Made by a program: the position numbers and the translations under genes. From assembly GCA_903921325.1 (NCBI GenBank), contig CAIXPL010000037.1, positions 413,621-477,620 of the forward strand: a stretch of 64,000 bases of DNA, in the 5' to 3' direction. The notes beneath the pieces are model-generated. The model saw nothing but the letters and a program-made list of their open reading frames with translations. It had not been told where the DNA came from and did no database searches. Below, one piece after another: positions 8,894-20,089 of this stretch. The first letter of the stretch is position 1. Each line of letters starts with the position of its first letter. The stretch is from an uncultured Pseudomonadota bacterium (GTDB taxonomy: Bacteria; Pseudomonadota; Gammaproteobacteria; Burkholderiales; SG8-39).

Positions 8894-9541
8894 TTACTCC
8901 GACCCCGCGCGGGACGACCGCACCGGCCACATGCGGGCGAGGATGCCATCGCGATCGATCAGCGCATGTTTGAGCACCGCCAGTATGTGCAATGCGATGA
9001 CAGCGACCAACACCCACGACAGCACCCCGTGAATGCCGTTGAACAGTCGGTAGATGTCGCGATCATCGGCACCCCACGGCGCGAGGGGTATGCCAAAAAA
9101 GCGGATGCCAAAGCGCGAATGATTGGATGCAATGTAGCCTGCCGCCGGCATGCCGATCAGGCACACATACAGTGCGAAGTGATTGGCCCTGGCGGCTAAG
9201 ACCTGCCAGGCAGGCATGGTCGCCGGGAGTGCCGGAGCGCGATGCGTGAGACGCCAGATCAGACGCAGAAGGACCAGCGCGCCAATGCATAGTCCGGTCG
9301 ATTTGTGCAGATTGACGAACACGGTCCGCTCGGGGCCGCCGCGCGGGACGCCTTCGAGAAACCATCCAAACAGGATTTGCATCAATACTGCGAGGGCAAT
9401 CAACCAGTGCAGCACGATCGCGGTAGCGCTGTAGCGGTCGATTTGCGCCGCTGCGCTGTGCTGTGAATCCTGTTGCGAGTGGCTCTGCGCTGTATTCTGA
9501 ATGCCATCCGTTGTGGTCTGCGCCCGCTGATTACCCGACAT
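8894..9541 (-). CDS. Cytochrome b561 family membrane protein
   Basis: A four-helix inner-membrane b-type cytochrome of about 215 residues. Histidines in hydrophobic helices (IVLHWLIAL, FNGIHGVLSW, IALHILAVLKH) are candidate heme ligands. Members move electrons between quinol or periplasmic donors and partner redox proteins. The frame is open upstream; the first residues before RYSATAIVLHW are hydrophilic and low in complexity, and the ATG at 9541 is chosen because family similarity begins soon after, though its ribosome site is weak. Same strand as, and 49 bp ahead of, the TonB-dependent receptor, so probably co-transcribed. Confidence 0.85.
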   Translation of the reverse strand: MSGNQRAQTTTDGIQNTAQSHSQQDSQHSAAAQIDRYSATAIVLHWLIALAVLMQILFGWFLEGVPRGGPERTVFVNLHKSTGLCIGALVLLRLIWRLTHRAPALPATMPAWQVLAARANHFALYVCLIGMPAAGYIASNHSRFGIRFFGIPLAPWGADDRDIYRLFNGIHGVLSWVLVAVIALHILAVLKHALIDRDGILARMWPVRSSRAGSE

Positions 9542-9695
9542 AGTCCAGCCTTTGAGGCGTAAAAGTCCGATGAGTTTAGAAGGCATCCCCGCGGCAGTCC
9601 AATCGGCATGCGGATATCGGCGACGCTTGCCACGCTGATCGCTGCCAGCGTCGTCGGAATGTTGCGCTGAGCGGCGGGTGCACGAGCAAGCAGCG

Positions 9696-12600
9696 CTAAC
9701 TGTCGGCCAAGGGGCCGAGCAATTGATCGACGTCCTGCAAGGTAAGTGCTTCGCCGGATAACGAACCACCGGTCAGAATCGAGGCTGCGAGGTTGGCCTT
9801 GCGCTCCTGCAATTCAAGAATCCTCTCCTCGACACTGCCGGCGACGATCAGCTTGTAGACAAACACCGGTTTGTCCTGCCCGATGCGGTGTGCACGATCG
9901 GTGGCCTGCCGCTCGACCGCAGGGTTCCACCACGGGTCGTAGTGAATGACCGTATCGGCCGCGGTCAGATTCAGGCCGACGCCGCCCGCGCGCAGGCTGA
10001 TCAGGAAGACCGGGACGAGGCCGGCCTGAAACTGCTCGACCGGTGTCTTGCGATCGGTCGTTTCACCGGTGAGGGTGACATACGGGATGCGTGCCTGGGT
10101 CGCCGCGAGTGCAATCAGCTTGATCATTTCGGCGAATTGCGAGAACACCAGCACCCGGCGACCTTCCTCGATGAGCGAGGGCAGGCGCTCCATCAGGGCA
10201 CCCAGTTTGGCCGATTCGGTGATGTCACGCGCCCCGGCAAGCCGCACCAGGCGGGGATCGCAGCAGGTCTGGCGCAATTTGAGCAGCGCATCGAGCAGCA
10301 CGACATGGCTGCCCGCCAGCCCCTGGCGCTCGAGGTTGGCGCGCAACTCGCGATCGACCACCGCGCGCACCGCTTCATACAGATCGCGCTGGGCACCGGC
10401 GAGCGTGATGCGCTGGATAACCTCGGTCTTGGGCGGTAGCTCCGGGGTGACCATTTCCTTGGTTCGACGCAGCATGAAGGGGCGCAGGCGCTCGGCCAGC
10501 TGATTGCGACGTTCACTGTCGCCGTTCTTCTCGATCGGTGTGCGATAGAGGCGACGGAACATCGCCTCTTCACCGAGGAACCCGGGCATCAGGAAGCGAA
10601 ACAGCGACCACAATTCACCCAGATGATTCTCAAGCGGCGTGCCGGTGAGACAGATGCGATGCTGCGCGCGCAGTTCGCCGAGTGCACGCGCCGCCTGGGT
10701 CGAGGCGTTCTTGATGTTCTGCGCCTCATCGAGCACGATTGCGCTGTATTGCACGGCGGCGAGCGCCTTGCGGTCGCGTGCGAGCAGTGGATAGGTGGTG
10801 ATGACCAGCTCCACGTTGGCCAGATGTTCGAATTCGCGCTTGCGCTGCGGTCCTTGCAGGATCAGGCAGCGCAGGTCGGGTGCAAAGCGCGCAATCTCCG
10901 ATTCCCAGTTGTGCAGCACGCTGGTCGGTGCCACCACCAGGGTCGGTCGGTTGAGACGACCCGCCGCCTTTTCGATCAGCAGATGGGCCAGTGTCTGCAC
11001 GGTTTTTCCCAGCCCCATGTCATCGGCCAGCACGCCGCCGGCGCCGAGCTCACGGATCAGTTGCAACCAGGCAAGGCCGGCGCGCTGATAGCGCCGCAAC
11101 TCGGTCTTCAACGCGACCGGCACAGTCACCGAGTCAGGATCGATGGGCGCGCGCAGGCGCTCGGCGAGCGTGCGCAGATGATCACTGTCACACCATTCGG
11201 TGCGTACTTCCTCGAGCGTGGCAAGGCGCGCACTATCGAGCTCATGCAGGTGCAGGCGTCCGCCCGAGGGGGCATCACCCAGTTCCGCGAACACGCCGAA
11301 AATCCGCTCCAGGCGCGCGCGCGGCAGCGCGAGCATGCGCCCGCCCGAGCGACGCACCAGCACCGTCTCGCGTTTGCCGCCTTCCTCCAGTGCACGGCGA
11401 ATCTCAGGCAGCAGGGGCAGCAGATTGATACGCTCGCCGCCAACCTCAATGCCCAATTCGATGTCATACCAACCGTCACCCGCGTCATTGACCCGCGCGG
11501 TCCACTGGCGCGCCTCCTCCACTTCGAACGAGAAGCTCGGATCGCGCCGGATGATCCAGTCCTCGGCAACGAGCGAGGGGACGCGCAGCATGAACCGGGT
11601 CCATTGCTCTTCGCTGGCAAACGACCACGTATCGCCCAGTCCGGCTGGCCAGATGACATGCGGGCTGATTTCGCGCAAGGTGAGCAGTGATTCGGTCCGC
11701 AGCCGATCGACCACGGCGCGCTCGGCGCGGACATCGCGCTGCACATGGCGAATGGATCCGTCGGCATAGCCACACAGCTGGGTCGGGGAATCGGTGTCGG
11801 CGATCAGACCGCGATAGTCGTAGTCAAGCCGTGCGTAATGCAACATGGTCTGGCCACCGAGGGACCGTCCCAGTGATCCGCCGGCAAACGGATCACTATG
11901 CAGGGTGAGGCGTGGCCGCGGGCTGATGCGGCCGAGGTCTTCATCCGGAATGGCCGCGGGCAGCGGCAGGCCTGGCGCTGCGGCGGCCATGGCGGCGCGC
12001 GAGGCATTGGCGGCCAGTGGCTGCACCGCCGGCGCGCTGAGCAGCAGCAGCACGCTGGTTACGGGCAATTCGATCTCAAGCGGACCGGCGGTGGACGTGC
12101 CGGCGTCAACATACCAAAGCGGTGTCGTGGCGACAATGGCACTTACCGGTTCGCTTGCCGCGATTCGCAGCGTCTGCTCACCGGTGGCATCGACCTGCCA
12201 TTCCAGATGCGCCTGGCGCTTTGCGCCAATGCTGAGGGCAGGTGATGCAATACCATCCCAGTGGCAGCGACCGGTGGCCACCAGGCGTTCGATCATGGCC
12301 GCCGGCATGCGCGGACCGATGCCAAACGTGCCTTCGTCCCCCGGTTCGGCATCCAGCAGCAGGGGCGCGCAGCAGACGCCGGTCAAGCGCGCTCAGTCCG
12401 GCCACCTGGTCAGTGAGGGTGGTGCCCAGATTGGTTACCCGCTGCGCACCGATATAGGCATGGGTGCGGGTGCGCCGTGCGCTCACCAGTCGCAGTTCGG
12501 CTCGCAACGGTGTCAGATCATCGGCACCGAGGATATAGAGCAGGCAGGAACCGCCGTCCGCAGCGACCGGCGGCTCGTCGGGCCGCCCCCCTGAACGACG

Positions 12601-12717
12601 CAAGCGCTCGAGAAACTCGTCGAATTCCTCGGTGGTCTGCCCGCGCTCCTGTTCGCTCTCATTTGCCGTGGCCTTGCTTCTCGGCGAGAATCCCGGGTTG
12701 CTTCGCGCGCCCATCAT
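9696..12717 (-). pseudogene. SNF2-family DEAD/DEAH helicase, frameshifted and N-terminally short
   Basis: The helicase core is intact: Walker A in ADDMGLGKTVQT, DEAQ box VLDEAQNIKN, LTGTPLENHLGELWSLF, and motifs V/VI SLRAGGVGLNLTAAD and ATDRAHRIGQ. The coding frame of the C-terminal 896 residues begins near 12390. The 110 residues before it, which also look like this family ([33 protein letters not shown]), are in another frame up to 12717. Removing one base from the GGGG at 12362-12365 (CCCC in the coding strand) would join them as LSALDRRLLRALLLDAEPGDEG. Family members usually also carry a SWIM zinc finger of 100-200 residues ahead of this point; here alaS begins 12 bp away on the other strand, so there is no room. 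Either a decaying gene or, for the frameshift, a sequencing error. Confidence 0.8.
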
Positions 12718-12729
12718 TCCGCCTTCACC

Positions 12730-15345
12730 ATGACATCAGCCGAAATCCGCTCGAAATTCCTGCAGTTCTTCGCTGAACGCGGGCACACCATCGTGCCTTC
12801 GAGTTCGCTCGTACCGGCTAATGATCCGACGCTTCTGTTCACCAACTCAGGCATGGTGCAGTTCAAGGAAGTATTTCTCGGCAAGGAGCAGCGCGGCTAT
12901 CGGCGCGCCACGACGGCGCAGCGCAGTGTGCGCGCAGGTGGCAAGCACAATGATCTGGAGAATGTTGGTTACACGGCGCGCCATCATACGTTTTTCGAGA
13001 TGCTCGGCAACTTCTCGTTTGGGGATTATTTCAAGCGCGAAGCGATCGGGTTTGCCTGGGAGCTGTTGACAAAGGTCTACAACATCCCGGTCGAGCGCCT
13101 GTGGACCACGGTCTATCAGGACGATGACGAGGCCTACGACATCTGGACCCGCGAGATCGGCGTGCCGCCCGAACGCTGTGTGCGGATCGGCGACAAGCCG
13201 GGTGGCCAGCGCTATCAAAGTGACAATTTCTGGCAGATGGCTGATACCGGGCCCTGCGGCCCGTGCTCTGAAATCTTCTATGACCATGGTCCCAGCGTAG
13301 CCGGCGGACCGCCCGGATCGCCCGCGGCCGATGGCGATCGTTACATCGAGATCTGGAATCTGGTGTTCATGCAGTTCAATCGCGATGAGCAGGGTGTGAT
13401 GACCCCGTTGCCCAAGCCCTGCGTTGACACCGGCATGGGCCTGGAGCGCATTGCAGCCTTGTTGCAAGGGGTGCATTCGAACTATGAAATTGACCTGTTT
13501 CAGGATCTGATCCGCGCGGCAGCACGCGAAACCGGCGCGACCGACCTGCACGACAACTCTCTCAAAGTGATCGCCGATCACATCCGCGCCTGCTCGTTCC
13601 TGGTGGTCGATGGTGTGATCCCGGGCAACGAAGGGCGCGGCTATGTATTGCGCCGGATCATTCGCCGCGCGATCCGGCATGGCTACAAGCTGGGGCAAAA
13701 GGGTGCGTTCTTTCATCGGCTCGTGCCCGACCTGGTGAGCGCCATGGGCGCGGCCTATCCCGAACTCACCCAGGCAGCGGCCCGGGTCGGCCAGGTTCTG
13801 CTCGCCGAGGAGGAGCGCTTTGCCGAGACGCTGGACAACGGTATGCGCATTCTCGAGACTGCCCTGCAGCGCGAGGACAAGACACTCGATGGCGAAACCG
13901 TTTTTCAGCTCTACGACACGTTCGGCTTTCCGGTCGATCTGACCGCGGACATTGCGCGCGAGCGTGAGTTGACCGTGGATATGGCTGGTTTCGAGGCGGC
14001 GATGACGCGGCAGCGCGAGCAGGCGCGTGCGGCCGGAAAATTCCGCATGAACGCGACGCTTGACTACGCTGGCGCGGCCACTGAGTTTGTCGGCTATCAG
14101 AGGCTGTCAGCCGAAGCGAAGGTGGTTGCGCTCTATCAGGAAGGGAGCGCAGTGAGCGAGCTGCGCCCTGGCGCCAACGGCGTGGTGGTGCTCGACAGCA
14201 CGCCGTTCTATGCCGAGTCCGGAGGGCAGGTCGGCGATCGGGGCGAATTGCGTGGCGCCGAAGGGGCGTTTGCGGTGAGCGACACGCAGAAGCTGCAGGC
14301 CGATGTGTTTGCCCATCACGGCACTGTCACCGTGGGCCGGTTACGGGTTGGCGATCATCTCGAGGCCCATGTCGATACCGAGGCGCGGGCCCGCGCAACC
14401 TGGAATCATTCGGCCACGCACCTGCTGCATGCCGCGCTGCGTGGCGCGCTCGGCACCCATGTCGAGCAGCGTGGTTCACTTGTTGATGCGCAGCGCACGC
14501 GGTTCGATTTCTCACACAATGAACCGCTCGATGATGCCCAGTTGCAGGCAATTGAAGAGCAGGTCAATCGTGAGATCCGCGCCAATGTCGACGTATCCAG
14601 CCGTTTGATGAAATATGACGATGCACTGCGCTCAGGTGCCATGGCGCTGTTCGGCGAAAAATATGGCGATGAAGTGAGGGTGATTCGCATGGGCGAATTC
14701 TCCACCGAGTTGTGCGGTGGCACGCATGTCGCACGCACTGGCGATATTGGCCTGTTCAAGATCGTGTCCGAATCCGGCGTGGCCGCTGGCATCCGGCGTG
14801 TGGAGGCAATGACCGGGGCCGGTGCCCTGGCCTTTGTCCAGGCGCAGGATCGGCAACTGTCGGCGGCCGCGCAATTGCTCAAGGCAACCCCCGCTGAGAT
14901 CACGGCACGACTGCATCAGTTGATTGATCACCAGCGTTCGCTCGAGCGCGAGCTGGGACGCCTCAAGTCGCGACTGGCAGCAGCGCAAGGCGATGAATTG
15001 GCCGAGCAGGCGGTCATGGTCGGACCGGTGCGGGTGCTGGCAGTGCAACTCGCAGGGGCCGACGCGCGCACGCTGCGCGAGACCCTCGATAAGGTAAAAG
15101 ACAAGCTCAAGTCGGCGGTGATCGTTCTCGCCGCGGTCGAGGGCGACAAAGTCAGCTTGGTGTCAGGGGTGACTGCCGATCTGACTGCGCGGTTGCGAGC
15201 CGGCGAGCTGGTGAATTTTGTGGCCCGTCAGGTGGGCGGTAAAGGTGGCGGTCGTGCCGACATGGCGCAAGCCGGCGGCACGCAACCGCACGCGCTGGGT
15301 GCCGCGCTTGCTTCAGTGGCTGGCTGGGTGGCGGCGCAACCATGA
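12730..15345 (+). CDS. alaS: Alanyl-tRNA synthetase
   Basis: AlaRS charges tRNA-Ala and edits mischarged Ser and Gly. The 871-residue product is complete: class II catalytic core at the N-terminus ([38 protein letters not shown]), the editing-domain zinc site HSATHLLH with CGGTH further on, and the C-Ala segment [15 protein letters not shown]. The ATG at 12730 begins the usual [13 protein letters not shown]. It is divergent from the helicase remnant only 12 bp away. The next gene overlaps its stop (ATGATG). Confidence 0.98.
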   Translation: MTSAEIRSKFLQFFAERGHTIVPSSSLVPANDPTLLFTNSGMVQFKEVFLGKEQRGYRRATTAQRSVRAGGKHNDLENVGYTARHHTFFEMLGNFSFGDYFKREAIGFAWELLTKVYNIPVERLWTTVYQDDDEAYDIWTREIGVPPERCVRIGDKPGGQRYQSDNFWQMADTGPCGPCSEIFYDHGPSVAGGPPGSPAADGDRYIEIWNLVFMQFNRDEQGVMTPLPKPCVDTGMGLERIAALLQGVHSNYEIDLFQDLIRAAARETGATDLHDNSLKVIADHIRACSFLVVDGVIPGNEGRGYVLRRIIRRAIRHGYKLGQKGAFFHRLVPDLVSAMGAAYPELTQAAARVGQVLLAEEERFAETLDNGMRILETALQREDKTLDGETVFQLYDTFGFPVDLTADIARERELTVDMAGFEAAMTRQREQARAAGKFRMNATLDYAGAATEFVGYQRLSAEAKVVALYQEGSAVSELRPGANGVVVLDSTPFYAESGGQVGDRGELRGAEGAFAVSDTQKLQADVFAHHGTVTVGRLRVGDHLEAHVDTEARARATWNHSATHLLHAALRGALGTHVEQRGSLVDAQRTRFDFSHNEPLDDAQLQAIEEQVNREIRANVDVSSRLMKYDDALRSGAMALFGEKYGDEVRVIRMGEFSTELCGGTHVARTGDIGLFKIVSESGVAAGIRRVEAMTGAGALAFVQAQDRQLSAAAQLLKATPAEITARLHQLIDHQRSLERELGRLKSRLAAAQGDELAEQAVMVGPVRVLAVQLAGADARTLRETLDKVKDKLKSAVIVLAAVEGDKVSLVSGVTADLTARLRAGELVNFVARQVGGKGGGRADMAQAGGTQPHALGAALASVAGWVAAQP

Positions 15346-16181
15346 TGCGGGCTGCCATCCGTGGGCTGCGGGCCTGCGTCGACTGGACGCGTGCTGCGCG
15401 TGGCACGCGGGCCGCACGCCTGCCGGCCAGGGTATCGATGGTGGTACTCGGCTTCGGCTTATTGTTGGTGCTGCCCGTTGCCGGCCGCGCTGCAGAGCTG
15501 CATGTGATCAGCGGCGGTGCGGCCAAGGCCGCGGTGGCACCGCTCACCGAAGCATTCGCCAGCTCGCAAGGTGTGTCAGTGAAACTTGAATTCGCTCCGA
15601 TGGGCGTTATCGCTCAGCGGCTGGCACGCGGTGATGTATTTGATGTGCTGATCATGACACCCGAAGCGCTCAAAGGGGTGCGCGAGCAGGGTCGGCTGGC
15701 AGCGACGCCGGCGCTGAGCCTGGCGCGGGTGGGCATTGGTGTGGCAGTGCATGAGGACTCGCCATTGCCTGACATCAGCACGGTGGCAGCGCTGCGCGCC
15801 ACGTTGCTCAATGCGCGGTCCGTCGTCTATATCGATCCGCGCATCGGCACCAGCGGTGCGTATGTCGTGGAGGCATTCGATCGCATGGGCATTCGCGATG
15901 CCATGGCCGCCAAGAGCGTGCTCGGCACAGGCGGCGAGGTGGTGGAGCCGGTTGGCCACGGCGAGATCGAGCTGGGCCTGCATCAGATCACCGAGATTTT
16001 GCCGGTAAAGGGTGTGCGACTGGTTGGTGAACTGCCGCGCGAATTGCAGCATTACACCGACTATGTGGCCGCCATCGGGCGTGATTCGGCGGTGCCCGAA
16101 TTAGCGCGCCGTCTGATCGATGCGTTGCGCAGCGAATCGGCACGCAGCGTCTATCAGCGTGCCGGTTTCGTGACACCTTGA
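15342..16181 (+). CDS. Molybdate-type periplasmic substrate-binding protein (orphan)
   Basis: A 279-residue ModA-like class II binding protein. After a long hydrophobic export region ending near GRAAELHV come [37 protein letters not shown] and [13 protein letters not shown], matching the two lobes of oxyanion-binding proteins. No modB or modC permease lies nearby, so it may serve a distant transporter or bind another ligand. The start overlaps the alaS stop; an internal ATG at 15438 gives a shorter, more normal signal peptide and is a real alternative. Confidence 0.82.
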   Translation: MMRAAIRGLRACVDWTRAARGTRAARLPARVSMVVLGFGLLLVLPVAGRAAELHVISGGAAKAAVAPLTEAFASSQGVSVKLEFAPMGVIAQRLARGDVFDVLIMTPEALKGVREQGRLAATPALSLARVGIGVAVHEDSPLPDISTVAALRATLLNARSVVYIDPRIGTSGAYVVEAFDRMGIRDAMAAKSVLGTGGEVVEPVGHGEIELGLHQITEILPVKGVRLVGELPRELQHYTDYVAAIGRDSAVPELARRLIDALRSESARSVYQRAGFVTP

Positions 16182-16204
16182 CTGGATATCTGGAGTAGCA
16201 AGTC

Positions 16205-17338
16205 ATGACAAACGTTTTTGCCAAACCGCTTGCGGCCGTGCCCAAGGATGCCGCGCGCGGTGCGCCTGGCCAGCGGGTCGACGATGTGCGTATTCGCGCC
16301 ATCATGGAGCTATCGACCCCGGCCCAGATCATCGCGGAAGCACCGCCCACGGCTGAGGTGGCTGACGTGGTTTTCGGCGCGCGTCAGGCGATTCATCGCA
16401 TTCTTCACTCCGCCGATGACCGGCTGCTCGTAGTGGTCGGTCCTTGCTCAATTCATGATCCGGACGCGGCCAAGGAGTACGCGCGCCGCTTGCTCGCCCT
16501 GCGCCGGGAGCTGGCGGCCGATCTGGAAGTGGTGATGCGGGTTTATTTCGAAAAGCCGCGCACCACGGTTGGCTGGAAGGGGTTGATCAACGACCCGCAA
16601 CTCGATGGCAGCTATGACATCAATCGCGGTCTGCGGCTGGCGCGCAAACTGCTGGTCGAGATCAATGCTGCGGGCATGCCAGCCGGCGTCGAATTTCTCG
16701 ATGTCCAGACGCCACAGTACATCGGTGATCTGGTGAGCTGGGGCGCGATCGGGGCGCGTACGACCGAATCGCAGGTGCACCGTGAGCTTGCCTCCGGCTT
16801 GTCCTCTCCGGTCGGTTTCAAGAACGGCACCGACGGCAATGCGCGCATCGCGGTCGATGCCATCAAGGCGGCCAATTCCCCCCACCATTTTCTGTCTATC
16901 ACCAAGGGTGGTTCATCGGCCATCGTGGCGACCGAAGGCAACGAGGATGCACATATCATTTTGCGCGGTGGCAAGGAGCCCAATTACGACGCAGCCAGCA
17001 TTGCGCAGGCCTGTGCCGAGCTCGGGCGTGCCGGTCTGGCGCAACGGCTGATGATTGATTGCTCGCATGCGAACAGCCGCAAGGATTACCGGCGGCAGGT
17101 CGAGGTGGTGGCTGACCTGGTCGGGCAGATCAGCGGCGGCGATGAGCGCATCGTCGGCGTGATGATCGAATCGCACCTGAATCCCGGCCGTCAGGACCTC
17201 GTCGCCGGCCAACCGCTCGCCTACGGAGTGAGCATCACCGACGGCTGCATCGGTTGGGAAGACACCGTGCCGGCGCTGCAATCCCTGGCGGCGGCGGTGC
17301 GGGCGCGCCGGTTGGCGATTGCCAAGACGGCTGACTGA
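16205..17338 (+). CDS. aroG: 3-deoxy-7-phosphoheptulonate synthase (DAHP synthase, class I)
   Basis: Condenses phosphoenolpyruvate and erythrose 4-phosphate, the first step of aromatic amino acid synthesis. The 377-residue sequence has VVGPCSIHDP, MRVYFEKPRTTVGWKGLINDP, GARTTESQVHRELASGLS, GFKNGTDGN and the C-terminal DCSHANSRKD and SITDGCIGW, all family hallmarks. The ATG follows GGAG by about 10 bases. Which aromatic amino acid inhibits it cannot be read here. A membrane glycosyltransferase gene follows after 12 bp. Confidence 0.96.
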   Translation: MTNVFAKPLAAVPKDAARGAPGQRVDDVRIRAIMELSTPAQIIAEAPPTAEVADVVFGARQAIHRILHSADDRLLVVVGPCSIHDPDAAKEYARRLLALRRELAADLEVVMRVYFEKPRTTVGWKGLINDPQLDGSYDINRGLRLARKLLVEINAAGMPAGVEFLDVQTPQYIGDLVSWGAIGARTTESQVHRELASGLSSPVGFKNGTDGNARIAVDAIKAANSPHHFLSITKGGSSAIVATEGNEDAHIILRGGKEPNYDAASIAQACAELGRAGLAQRLMIDCSHANSRKDYRRQVEVVADLVGQISGGDERIVGVMIESHLNPGRQDLVAGQPLAYGVSITDGCIGWEDTVPALQSLAAAVRARRLAIAKTAD

Positions 17339-17350
17339 GCCACCGCGTCC

Positions 17351-19075
17351 TTGACTGATCAGCCGAGCACGCCGGCCGGCATGGATCGGGGGCACTGGAT
17401 GAATCCGGGCAGCGGCTCGACGCTTGCCCGGGTGCTCATAGGGGTGCTGTTGGTACGCGTGGCGATTGCGGTACTGCTGCCGTTCACCGGTGACGAGGCG
17501 TACTACTACTTCTGGGGCTTGCACCCGGCACTGGCCTATTACGACCATCCGCCGATGGTCGGCTGGCTGCTGGCACCCTGGGTCTCGATCGGGATGGCCC
17601 CGTGGTGGCTGCGGCTGCCAGCTTTGCTGGCATTGATTCCGGTAGCGTGGGCCGCGCGCGCTCTGGCCTGGGATGCCGGAGAGCACAAGGCCAATCTGGC
17701 AGCGATCTGCGTTCTCCTCACGCCGGTCGATGCGTTCAATGTGCTCACAACCACCGACACCCCGTTGGTGGTTTTTTCGCTGTGCTCGCTGCTGTGTTAT
17801 CACAAAGCGGTGCGGCAGGTTGTCGCTGGCGGAACGACGATCAACCGCTGGCATGTGCTGGCTGGTCTGCTGCTTGGGGCGGCGTTTCTGTCGAAATATT
17901 TTGCCGTTCTGTTGGGGTTGTCCTATTTTGTGTTTGCGCTCACTGCACCCAGACGCGACAGGGCGTTGCATGGATTTTTGATCGTCCTCGCGTGTGCGTT
18001 GCCCTGGGGCCTGTTTAACGCCTGGGCCAACTACGAGCACTGCTGGCTGAACATACTCTTTAACTTCGAGAGCCGGCACGATAATGTTCACTTGTCGCCG
18101 GCATCGCTGGGACTTTACGTCGTCTCAATCGTTTATCTGACCAGCCCGGTCGTTCTGTGGCAGTTCGCGCGCCTGGCGCTGCGCGGGCGGAGCGGGGGCA
18201 AAGCCGTGCAGCCCGATCTCGGTAGCACCGCCGCGGCGAGGGTCACCGCGCAACAGGACCGCGCGGCGGGTTCGGCGGGTGAGAGAGCGAGTTCGCGCAC
18301 CTTGTGGACCGAAGCGCCGCGGCGCCTGGTGCTGCTTGCGTTTGTCGTGCCGCTGCTGTGCTTTCTGCTGGTCGCGCTGGTGCGCCGCGTCGGATTGCAT
18401 TGGCCGCTCGCCTTCGCCCCGCTCGCCTTTGTGCTGGCGGCCTATGTTCTCAGCATTCAGGCGTTACGCACCAACGCCTGCTTTCTGGCCGCTTTCTCGG
18501 GCGTGCACCTGCTCGTGTTTGCGCTGATTGGTGCCCTGCCGCTCGAGACCTGGCGCAATCTCAATATCTATGACGGCGTGGTGCTCACTGAAAAGCCTGA
18601 CGAACTGCTCGATGCCCTGCAAGGCTGGCGCGGCCGCTATGTGTTTGCCACCGATGGCTATTCCAATTCGGTGACGCTCAGCTATCAGGCGCGTCGGCGC
18701 GCACCGGGACCGGCGGCAGATGCCGGAGAACTGGATTTTCTGGTCTTCGGCAATGGCTCGGCGCACGGCCGCCAGCAGGATGTGTTTGATGATTATCGCG
18801 TGCTAGCGGGCCGCGACATCCTCATCGTGCGCAAGACCGCGCCGGCCCCAGACGAATATGAACCGTACTTTGGCCAGATCGAGCGTTCACAGTTCGATGT
18901 CCGCGGCGTGCACTTCTATGTCGTACTCGGCCATCGCTTTGACTATGCGCGCTACCAGGCTCAGGTGCTCACGCAGATTCGCGACAAGTTCTACCGACTG
19001 CCGTCGTGGCTGCCCGAGGGGCGCTGCTTTTTCTGCGAGCGTTATTTCAGTGCACCAACGGCGACCATCCGCTGA
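17351..19075 (+). CDS. GT39/ArnT-type membrane glycosyltransferase
   Basis: A 574-residue multipass protein. The early TGDEAYYYFWGLHPALAYYDHPP, with an acidic pair after the first helix, marks dolichyl-phosphate-mannose / ArnT-type transferases that move a sugar from a polyprenyl phosphate to lipid or protein in the periplasm. About ten hydrophobic segments follow, then a soluble C-terminal region of about 170 residues. A hydrophilic, low-complexity insert (about residues 280-315) separates two helices. The listed start is a TTG at 17351; ATGs at 17381 and 17399 are alternatives. Sugar and acceptor are unknown. Confidence 0.85.
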   Translation: MTDQPSTPAGMDRGHWMNPGSGSTLARVLIGVLLVRVAIAVLLPFTGDEAYYYFWGLHPALAYYDHPPMVGWLLAPWVSIGMAPWWLRLPALLALIPVAWAARALAWDAGEHKANLAAICVLLTPVDAFNVLTTTDTPLVVFSLCSLLCYHKAVRQVVAGGTTINRWHVLAGLLLGAAFLSKYFAVLLGLSYFVFALTAPRRDRALHGFLIVLACALPWGLFNAWANYEHCWLNILFNFESRHDNVHLSPASLGLYVVSIVYLTSPVVLWQFARLALRGRSGGKAVQPDLGSTAAARVTAQQDRAAGSAGERASSRTLWTEAPRRLVLLAFVVPLLCFLLVALVRRVGLHWPLAFAPLAFVLAAYVLSIQALRTNACFLAAFSGVHLLVFALIGALPLETWRNLNIYDGVVLTEKPDELLDALQGWRGRYVFATDGYSNSVTLSYQARRRAPGPAADAGELDFLVFGNGSAHGRQQDVFDDYRVLAGRDILIVRKTAPAPDEYEPYFGQIERSQFDVRGVHFYVVLGHRFDYARYQAQVLTQIRDKFYRLPSWLPEGRCFFCERYFSAPTATIR

Positions 19076-19183
19076 AGTGGTGCACTGAGTTTGAGCATGA
19101 GATGGGTCTGGTGCTCAAGCAGTGCGAGTGGTGCGCTGCGGCATGACAATGCTGTGCACTTTTCACTTAATCGCTGTGGCAGA

Positions 19184-19290
19184 ATACGCCGCCCGCGTAA
19201 TCCCTGTCATCGATGGGGGTACGCAAAGGCGTAGTACATGACGGTGTACCTAATTAACTTCCGTGTGGACCATCCCGCGGCAAGACGTGC
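19184..19290 (+). promoter_or_regulatory. Structured leader candidate upstream of tctBA
   Basis: The 231-bp gap before tctB holds a cluster of short inverted repeats: ATCCC with GGGGT, TACGC-AAAG-GCGTA, and GTACA-TGACGG-TGTAC. The core GGTACGCAAAGGC recalls the GGACGCAAAGCC core of cyclic-di-GMP-I riboswitches, but the second conserved strand and tetraloop receptor are not evident. It may be a structured leader RNA or an operator region. Nothing else is seen in the gap. Confidence 0.3.
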
Positions 19291-19306
19291 AGCAAAAGGG
19301 GGATAG

Positions 19307-20086
19307 ATGCAAATCAAAAGCGGAAAGGACTTCTGGGCAGGACTGATGTTCCTTGCAGTCGGCCTGGGCTTCATGGGGGTTGCCCTGAAGAACTACAACA
19401 TGGGCACCGCGGTGCGCATGGGGCCAGCCTACTTCCCGGTCATGTTGGGCGGTTTGCAGGCTTTTCTTGGCGCGATCGTGTTGTTCCGCTCCTTCGCTGC
19501 CGGTGACTCACCCGGTCTCAAGGTGTTCCCGTTTCGGCCCTGGCTGATCGTCGCCTCGCTGATCGTTGGCTATGGCACCTACCTGGTCAAGACGCAGAGT
19601 ACCCTGCTGTTCGATATCGGCCTGGGCATCAGCTACATCCTGTTTCAGGGTGCGTTCGGTGGCCCGGCCTTGTATGTGGTGCTCGCCGCGGTAGTGGTAT
19701 TCGCGCTGATCCTGAAGCCTCTGGGGTTGCTCATCTCCGCTGCCGTGCTGACCGTCGTCGCACGTGCCGGTGGCGCTGATTTCCGTTGGGCCGATCAACC
19801 TAAGACCATCACGTTCGGTCTGCTGATGTATGGGTTGTTCGCCTTGATGATGGCCGCGATGTCGGATGCGATCGGCAAGGGCAAGGCGGGCGCGGTGTCG
19901 CTGGTGGTCATCGTCGCGGTGTCGATCTTTCTGGGCCGCAAGTTGAAGGGCATCGAGATTGGCGCCCTGTTTGCAATTCTTGGTGTGTTTTCTGTGGTGA
20001 TCTTTGGTCACGGGCTGGGCCTGCCGTTCAATGCCTGCCCCGAGATCATGGACGAAGCCTGCCGTAAGATCGGACTTGGGAGCTAG
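19307..20086 (+). CDS. tctB: Tripartite tricarboxylate transporter, small membrane subunit TctB
   Basis: TctB is the small integral-membrane subunit of a solute-binding-protein-dependent secondary transporter for carboxylates. The N-terminus (KDFWAGLMFLAVGLGFM, MGPAYFPVMLGG) is typical. At 259 residues it is longer than the usual 150-180, with extra hydrophobic helices in the C-terminal half. GGGGG precedes the ATG. tctA follows after 3 bp. No TctC/Bug-type binding protein gene is in the window, so the receptor must be elsewhere. Confidence 0.9.
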   Translation: MQIKSGKDFWAGLMFLAVGLGFMGVALKNYNMGTAVRMGPAYFPVMLGGLQAFLGAIVLFRSFAAGDSPGLKVFPFRPWLIVASLIVGYGTYLVKTQSTLLFDIGLGISYILFQGAFGGPALYVVLAAVVVFALILKPLGLLISAAVLTVVARAGGADFRWADQPKTITFGLLMYGLFALMMAAMSDAIGKGKAGAVSLVVIVAVSIFLGRKLKGIEIGALFAILGVFSVVIFGHGLGLPFNACPEIMDEACRKIGLGS

Positions 20087-20089
20087 ACG

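Noticed and set aside
9542-9695. Small gene between the cytochrome b561 and helicase genes
   Set aside because: Only short frames without ribosome sites or family sequence; I see no feature in these 154 bp.
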